NCBI GenBank assembly: GCA_910592205.1
Contig: CAJVPJ010000977.1
Span: forward strand, 1-13,807
DNA: 13,807 nucleotides
Direction: 5' to 3'
Origin: Paraglomus occultum
Lineage: Eukaryota; Glomeromycota; Glomeromycetes; Paraglomerales; Paraglomeraceae
Part shown: positions 8,119 to 13,807 of the stretch, piece after piece
Layout: every line of letters begins with the position of its first letter
Position numbering within the stretch: the first letter of the stretch is position 1
Made by a program: the position numbers and the translations under genes
Notes under the pieces: model-generated
Told to the model about the DNA's origin: nothing
The model's database searches: none
What the model saw: the letters and a program-made list of their open reading frames with translations, nothing else

Positions 8119-9756
8119 ATGCCTCCTACACCGTTGAAGAAGCAAAAACCCGATCGTCAAGATCGCCGCTCCGAGCCACAAGAAAGCGAAGAAGAGTGGG
8201 CGCTTTGGAAGAAGATTCAAACCCTTCAAGAGACTCTTGAGAAGCACGAAGAGACAGGGATCGATTTGGCCGAACAGGTCAATAAGTTGGTCGCGAAAGC
8301 AAACGAACGTTAGTGTTTGCCTATGCGCACAATAAATGAGCCGTTCTTTGATTTGACTACAATTGATTGTTTCTTTAAAGTCGAGTCAGCGAATGATGAA
8401 GAGGAACGACAGAATTTGCATATTAAAATGAGAGAATTGTGTAATCAGGGGATTGAAACATCAAGGAGGGAATCTAGGTAAAACAATATCCAAAATGTGT
8501 TGATCCAGTTTCTAATTTATTTCCAGACTAATGGTGGAACATACATTATTCTATAGTACAGCAAAGCAACTCGCCGAAGAGATAGATCAGTTGATGACGC
8601 TTTTGCGTTCCAAAGAGAGTCGCAAATCTCCCAAGGGTACACTTTTGACTGTCAAAGCGTTTATGAGATTGATTACCAGTATTTACTGTGAAATGTTCTT
8701 CATAGATTCGCGGCCGTCCGCATCAAATTCGCTTTCTTTCAATGCGTCGCTCTCGTCATCTTCCATATCAACGACATTAGACGATGGGAGTCGCTCACCA
8801 ATTAAGAAAAGAAAGCTTAAGGAAGATAATCCAAAACCGAAGAAGTTGAAAACGTATGCATCAAGAATGTGTGCTCGTTCGATATTCGTTTACGTATTAT
8901 AATCTTGATAAATTTTCTTTTAATCTTTTAGACCGAGAAAAACTAATACAATTTTGCCTGCGCAAATGGTAAGAGTCGAAGGATCTATAAATTTCGATAA
9001 TTTATACTAAAAGGCGCACTGTTAGGTGGCAGCAAAGCAACCAAAAGCTAAAGACCCGGAAGAGAACTGGATACTAGCTACTGTTATAGCTTATAATGAA
9101 GACTCAAATACGTAAGTTGAGGACAATGGTGCTAAAAGGTATAGTCAATATGCACTAATAACTAATATGAAAACTCTGATTGCTGTGAATTCTTCCGGCT
9201 CTTAAAACAGATACGATGTTGAAGATGCTGACGAAGAATCTGCCGGCAAAGCGCCGAACGAGTACGTCATACTTCTTTAATACCGACTGCATTCCTATGC
9301 TTTGTACAAGCGTCAATCCGAAGCTTTCTAATTACCTTCTTATCTATTGAATCTAACAGAAGATTCAGAGTTCCAGCCAAACATGTAATACCCTTATCAA
9401 AATCCGGACAACAGTTTCCGTATTTCGCGGCTCATCATACAGTATTGGCACTTTACCCTTTGACGACATGTTTTTACAAAGCGGAAGTGGTGACGCCGCC
9501 AAGCAAAACAGGGTCACAAAAGAGCCAATACATTGTTGCATTCGAGGATGATGACGGAATGCATCGAGCTGTTGAAGCTGTGAATGTATTAGATTACCCC
9601 AAAGTGAGTGCTGAAAAGATAGAATTTGGGAGAGTTGACAGTGACAACAGGTGTGATTGATGTCAGCGTTATTAATGTTACCCTATCATCTCGATTTATT
9701 TCAGGGGTCGTCGTCTACATAACAGTAGTAATATTGGAGGAGTAAAAATCTGGTAA
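8119..9756 (+). CDS. SGF29: SAGA-associated factor 29 (tandem Tudor reader)
   Basis: Eight exons: 8119-8308, 8381-8477, 8527-8853, 8932-8968, 9026-9111, 9211-9261, 9360-9650 and 9705-9756. All introns are GT-AG, 49-99 nt long, and keep the frame; the protein has 376 residues. SGF29 is the histone H3K4me2/3 reader of the SAGA (and, in some lineages, ADA/ATAC) acetyltransferase module in the nucleus. Residues about 20-120 are charged and helical (coiled-coil-like). About 135-212 are a Ser-rich and Lys-rich linker (SPIKKRKLK), likely a nuclear localisation signal. About 218-355 are two Tudor domains: ENWILATVIAYN and YDVEDADEES in the first, HTVLALYPLTTCFYKAEVV and YIVAFEDDDG in the second. Tyr295, Tyr302 and Phe324 match the expected methyl-lysine cage; the Asp/Glu run after Tyr247 matches the A1-binding acidic loop. 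It is longer than the human protein (about 293) because of the linker. The C-terminus is the least certain part: donors at 9604 (GTGAGT) and 9753 (GTAAGG) offer other short tails. Confidence 0.93.
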
Positions 9757-9987
9757 GGTAGTTAGTAAGTGATGTGTATTGTAAAACCATCTTGACTGAC
9801 GGTATTGCCAATTTCAGTTTGTGACTTCATTTAATTGTAATCGGGATAATGTTCGATATGTTATATTATATTTATACTGTATTTTATTCTCAAGCACAAT
9901 GTCAGCATAAGAGAGTAGTAACGATGTGAGGGAATATTGTCGAGGCGTAAGATTATATGCGTAGCTTGCAAAAGTAGTCATATACAT

Positions 9988-9993
9988 AATAAA
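9988..9993 (+). terminator. Possible polyadenylation signal AATAAA
   Basis: AATAAA lies 232 nt beyond the SGF29 stop on the same strand. The position is acceptable, but the assignment is not secure. Confidence 0.3.
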
Positions 9994-10111
9994 TGGTGGC
10001 AAACGTTACTATCGATTATCTCATTAATAAGTACTATTTACGCAGATGAATATTAGGTTCTAATTGTTATTCGTCCAATGCGATATTCTGCAAGCATTGT
10101 CAACATGATCA

Positions 10112-10252
10112 GGTGCATTTTCATCCGGGGAGTTGCAGTCTTCCGATCGTGTTTATAGGGAGATTGATCATTGGGTGGTGGAATTCGCAGAATGGATAAG
10201 AGGAATCTGGTATGAGGGATATGAACAGCCTTTCCTCACGTAGATTGCTACA
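10112..10252 (+). CDS. Possible terminal exon, unrecognised
   Basis: The frame reads GAFSSGELQSSDRVYREIDH, then WVVEFAEWIRGIWYEGYEQ, PFLT and a stop at 10250-10252. It is acidic, Trp-rich and low in stops, unlike chance AT-rich sequence. Possible acceptors are ATGATCAG (10111) and GTTGCAG. No upstream exon was found, and the 200 nt before it do not look coding. AATAAA occurs downstream at about 10419. The minus strand offers a rival model from ATG 10300 (see findings), so the strand is unresolved. Confidence 0.3.
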
Positions 10253-10462
10253 TAGTATTTTGATCATGAGGTTCTTTCGTAGTTACGATGATACTTTTTC
10301 GGTCATTTCTTTTTCCACTTTTAAAAGACAAGCAGCTACAGAGAATAAATGGGCGATAGAGCTGAAAAACGCGATATAGTCATTCGTATGTATGAAAACA
10401 AATTCCTTTCGATTGTTTAAATAAAATCGTGTTCTTCGAAAATTATTAACATTTAGCGTGAA

Positions 10463-10468
10463 TTTATT
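10463..10468 (-). terminator. Possible polyadenylation signal AATAAA
   Basis: TTTATT on plus is AATAAA on minus, 84 nt beyond the TatD stop, a good distance for its 3' end. Confidence 0.4.
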
Positions 10469-10551
10469 CTACGCATTCTCAAATTGCGGAGTTATGCATC
10501 AATTCCTTTCTCAATTGTTTTACATATAAGATTCTTACATACGCATTCTAT

Positions 10552-12230
10552 TCAACGTGTAAAGAATACGCGCACGGTATTTTCATATATTCTGTCTGCA
10601 AGATGTTGGGCATCTACTCCGCGGATTGATGCAAGCACGTGTAGTACTTGACTGCAAGAATGGATTTAATCATGTGGTCGGTTAGTCTAGACTTAATAAT
10701 AATGTGCTTGCTAACAATGATACTCACCCAACACAGCAAGGTTCGTTTCGTCCTTTTACCATTAATCCCTCTTGGAATCTCTCTTTTCGTCTTGATGACG
10801 GAGCGTAAACATCGAGTACAGTTTTGGGAATAGATTTTAAATGAGAATGAGATGCGTGAGTTGGGCGTATGTCGCACCATGGCGCATCTAACCAACAGAA
10901 GCGTTAATAGGTAAACCGACAAGTTAGGGAATATCAACAACCGTTAAATTCTCTCGATTACCTGTCTCTATCATCAATTTATCTTCGGGTATTCTCTTGG
11001 CTACATCGAGATTGTCTTGGGTCTTGAGTGAGCTAGGAAATTCATAAAAAGATCACCGTTGCTGTTCCTCGTTAACTCTCAAATTTCCTACAAAAGAATT
11101 TGGTACTAACCATCCATTGATGCCAATATACAATCCCATTGAAATCGCACGTTCCATTTCATCAAATCCATCGGTGAAAGAATGCACAACCCCTGTTGTA
11201 AATTTGTGCCTATTTTTTTGCACCATATGTGTATTATTATCGTTAAAGATTTTAACAGTCGCAATTATAACAGCTGAGAAGATGGAAGACAGTTTGAAAA
11301 GATATCCATAAAGTCACCGCCTAATCGCACAAAGAGTGAGTCATTTGATCACGAGAAGTAAGCCTTAAGAACAGACGGATCCCTCATAAGTTTATCTTGA
11401 CAATTACCTGTGTTACGGCAATGAAGAAACATTGGAAGACCAGTCTGCTCGGCGAGATCAAATTGCTTCTCAAAATATCTGTGTAAAGGCAATTCGGATT
11501 AGTTCGCAAATAAATGCATCGTGACAAGCAAGTAATTAAGCGCTTACCTTAGTTGGATGTCCTTTGGGCAAAAGTGCAATCTATCATAGTCTGCGCGTCA
11601 AGAGTACCGGCTATCAACAACCGTAAATCAAACTAGTTCTTTCATATAGATATACTCACCGAGTCCACATTCACCAACGGCCACCACCTTTTCCTTGGCG
11701 TCTGCGGCTACGTCTAATAAAGTCTGATAATAGTGTTCGGGGCCATCTTTATCTGCTTCGAATTCCTGACATCTGGTTGGATGACAGCCAACGGTTGAAA
11801 AGAGATTATCTAAAGTCAGTCGAGCATTTTGTGATCAATACAACTATATTGTCATAGTGTGCTCCACAGCGTTGCAATATTATTTCAAAGGTCAAGCAAG
11901 TTACCAAATCCTTGGACCAAATCTAAAGCGTCTCTACTCTCACTTGCTGATCCACTGGTAACAATAATTTTTTCAACCCCTGCGTTGCCGGCTCTCGTCA
12001 ACATGTGCGAAAAGTCGTCTGCGTCGCTGATGTCAGTAGTTGTCTTTCGACATGTTATCAAAACTACAGAGAACACTGACCAGCATGTACTTGTTTATCC
12101 CGATATTTGCCACGGAATACCGGATCCGTCAAGTTCGCTCCAATATCTAATAGTTGTCAAACTTGTTGAGTACAGACATAGGATAAATTATACCACTAGC
12201 ATTTCAAGAATTACCAATAAGTCGCACCAT
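10552..12230 (-). CDS. TatD/TATDN1-type metal-dependent deoxyribonuclease
   Basis: Eleven exons: 12230-12215, 12146-12081, 12018-11905, 11809-11660, 11590-11548, 11478-11408, 11320-11306, 11228-11111, 11032-10962, 10887-10728 and 10651-10552. They give 307 residues (human TATDN1 about 297). TatD proteins are TIM-barrel, Mg-dependent 3'-5' exonucleases acting in DNA repair, RNA turnover and apoptotic DNA degradation. Visible motifs in order: [11 protein letters not shown] (Asp6), which is the family's own variant of the DxHxH start; [15 protein letters not shown] (Glu112); FLHCRNT (His149); GVVHSFT (His174); YIGINGCSLKT; and [19 protein letters not shown] (Asp222). The metal ligands are all present. 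The tail [12 protein letters not shown] matches the family's conserved end. Nine introns are GT-AG and 62-95 nt long. The seventh is best read as AT-AC (11305-11229). The first exon carries only 16 coding nt. The gene is complete and looks functional. Confidence 0.95.
11229..11305 (-). other. U12-type AT-AC intron in the TatD gene
   Basis: Read on the minus strand, the intron starts ATATCTTTT (consensus ATATCCTTT, 8 of 9). It has ATCTTTAAC at 11250-11242 (branch consensus TTCCTTAAC, 7 of 9) and ends ...ATACAC, 14 nt after the branch adenosine, the short distance typical of minor-spliceosome introns. Removing it joins GGDFMD to MVQKNRHKF and gives a gap-free match to the TATDN1 family between HCRN and GVVHSF. 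No GT-AG pair inside this interval does the same. Length 77 nt, phase 1. Confidence 0.75.
11306..11320 (-). other. 15-nt microexon of the TatD gene
   Basis: Exon 7 has only 15 nt and supplies four whole codons (GDFM) plus parts of two. Its acceptor is GATTAG|GC and its 3' border is the AT-AC donor. It is the bridge that completes the conserved helix after the HCRN motif. Confidence 0.7.
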
Positions 12231-12651
12231 TCTATCAAAATACCATAGGATGGATCTCTTTCTTTAAAAAACGCGACCCGTCGTGTAACTAATTTAACTT
12301 TCTGCACGTGAACAGAAACATAATAAAAAAACATTTACTGTATATTACTTGGACAAAGTATCAGTCACCTACCTACAGTAACTCTACTAATTACACATAA
12401 TAATTGGGGTCTAACTTGTAAAACGCGCATATATTTTCACACGTTTATATGCAATTCTTTAGTAAGTAACTGAAGCTGAAGGTGACTAAATTATTAAAAG
12501 TGGCGCTACAAAAATGTGTATATCTAAAAACTTACTTTCCAAGAACAACAATAATACGAAACAATTTAAAGAAAAAGTCCGCAAATATTTTCTTAATTTC
12601 CTTCTGGCATATACGTACTTGCTCGCCCAAGACTAAGACCTAAATTTTGAG
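12231..12651. other. TatD upstream region, no gene
   Basis: AT-rich 5' flank of the TatD gene. No ORF, clear TATA box or RNA gene can be supported. Confidence 0.5.
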
Positions 12652-13537
12652 CATAAAACGACAAAGGAACTCAAAAATCTGTTTAATAAAAGAACCGGAC
12701 TTGACGTTTCTATTAAAACTACCAAAAAAGCCTTTACACATAAATTAAAGACTTGGCAATAATTAATGTTATTCGTGATAACAAATTGTACTTGAAATAA
12801 AGGGACAAAATAAGTATAGTCTAAATTGTTAAAACAAAATTGTAAACGAGCTAGCTTTTGTTATTATTATTGTTGTAAATATTTTAATTAGTACTGCTAA
12901 GATTAATTTTCTTGCAAAAAAGACATCTGACGTATTAATATTAATATAGCCTGCGTCTTTTATCAAGATATTATTATACTGTAATTAGTTTACTTATTAG
13001 AACTTTAAGTTTTAAAATTTATTATAAATGTCATTGAAGCATAAGAACCGCAACAACTCTTTTTAGAACATATCTGGGTGCTTTTAAACAGTTTAAATCC
13101 AAATTTTTTATTCTGCGAGATTTACTTCAACAATATTTTTGCTGACCACTATTACTTTCTTTTTTCTCGCATACAGACATCCAACCCTTTACAGCTAAAC
13201 TGGTGTATTGAAAGAATGGATTGTCTATTCGAAAATGGAAGTCCGCAGGGCCTCAATTTTAGGAGTACGCAGATTACTATTGAGTAGTGTAACAACCTTT
13301 GGAAATGGTAGCCAGTGGAGTTTTTGTTGTTTGGAGTGATGAAAGTCGTATTAGAAACCGTTCAAGTTTGCCTAAAAATGTAAGGAAACTTGAGACAGCA
13401 TTACAGTAACGAATGGACCAAATCCTAATATTAATGATGTTTTAATTAAAAGTATGCCTCGTAGAATTAAAGCATGTATTGCAAGCAGGGCTGACCAACA
13501 AAGTATTAGTCTTATACAAAGATTTAGGAGAAGCTAG
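12652..13537 (+). pseudogene. Degenerate Tc1/mariner-like transposase
   Basis: Three separated pieces. At 12652-12762: TTKELKNLFNKRTGLDVSIK, then TTKKAFTHKLKTW, resembling the second helix-turn-helix of Tc1-type transposases. At 13308-13350: SGVFVVWSDESRIR, the block holding the second Asp of the DDE triad. At 13409-13537: NDVLIKSMPRRIKACIASRA, the typical Tc1 C-terminus, then a stop. The second and third pieces are in different frames. Only about 55 codons separate WSDES from the end, against roughly 150 in intact enzymes, so the catalytic middle is deleted. The AT-rich stretch 12763-13300 is unexplained. The first piece is the weakest assignment. Confidence 0.6.
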
Positions 13538-13807
13538 ACTATAACATATAAAAAATCCCAATTAATATGTACACTTTTGAGTAATTATTTTGTCAGGGTG
13601 TTATCCAGGTAGTGTATATTAATATTGCTCAACGATTCATTAAATTTTATTTAATAGCGATACGTAAAATTACAAAAAAGCAGATATTCGTTTATAACAA
13701 GAAAGCTTGTCTTAATCGATAGCGTATTCAGTCCTACGGAAGTCAGTTGATACAGTCGGAACCTGATGCATCATCATTTCCAAGTGGAGGGATGAGAACT
13801 ACTTTCG
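13538..13807. other. 3' flank of the Tc1-like remnant
   Basis: Contains TATGTACACTTTTGAGTAAT at 13567-13586, which resembles the terminal region of Tc1-like elements. No matching inverted copy was found in the window, so the element's boundary is not fixed. Nothing else is recognised up to the window end. Confidence 0.35.

Larger units (their letters stand above)
9757..10551. other. Spacer between convergent genes, with uncertain coding scraps
   Basis: It holds the 3' ends of SGF29 and TatD and the ambiguous 10100-10290 coding-like segment. The minus-strand frame 10002-9814 (TTFASYAYNLTPRQY, SLTSLLLSYADIVLE) is open but starts with TTG and has no recognised relatives. Confidence 0.4.

Noticed and set aside
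7954-8247. 97-residue minus-strand ORF
   Set aside because: Antisense of the SGF29 first exon and the small membrane ORF; its hydrophobic run is a shadow of those codons.
11859-12248. 129-residue plus-strand ORF
   Set aside because: The longest plus-strand frame, but it runs antisense through exons and introns of the clearly conserved TatD gene.
1-13807. CRISPR array or bacterial operon
   Set aside because: No regularly spaced identical repeats; spliced genes show the sequence is eukaryotic.

Overview
The window looks like nuclear DNA of an early-diverging fungus. An arbuscular mycorrhizal (Glomeromycotina, Rhizophagus-like) genome is my best guess. The reasons are AT-rich spacers, genes packed with short introns of about 50-100 nt, a SAM-domain fragment of the type that is heavily expanded in these fungi, and decayed transposon and retroelement pieces. 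All gene models come from reading splice sites and frames by eye; no search was run.

Layout. 1-1600 is repeat-rich: a MITE-like element (114-379), an RNase H scrap of a retroelement (968-1113), and a broken SAM-domain gene in two pieces (1122-1361 and 1411-1572). 2412-3105 holds an unrecognised, probably interrupted gene, followed by a 70-bp imperfect tandem duplication. 3266-5650 is AT-rich and holds only decayed coding scraps. 5657-6587 (minus) is a two-exon membrane protein with a bacterial-type 'putative sensor' fold and a PPxY motif. 7356-7746 (minus) is a possible three-exon small protein. 7967-8074 (plus) could encode a 35-residue membrane peptide. 8119-9756 (plus) is an eight-exon SGF29, the tandem-Tudor reader of the SAGA complex. 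10100-10252 has coding potential on both strands. 10552-12230 (minus) is an eleven-exon TatD/TATDN1-type metal-dependent nuclease. 12650-13540 is a degenerate Tc1/mariner-like transposase.

The two housekeeping genes, SGF29 and TatD, are complete and convergent. They show no sign of working in one pathway; this is ordinary eukaryotic gene order.

The most notable observation is in the TatD gene. A 15-nt microexon is followed by what reads as a U12-type (minor spliceosome) AT-AC intron at 11305-11229. It has a near-consensus 5' site, a near-consensus branch site 14 nt from the 3' end, and removing it gives a gap-free match to the TATDN1 family. A canonical GT-AG alternative that also stays in frame exists in the same place, so transcript data would decide.
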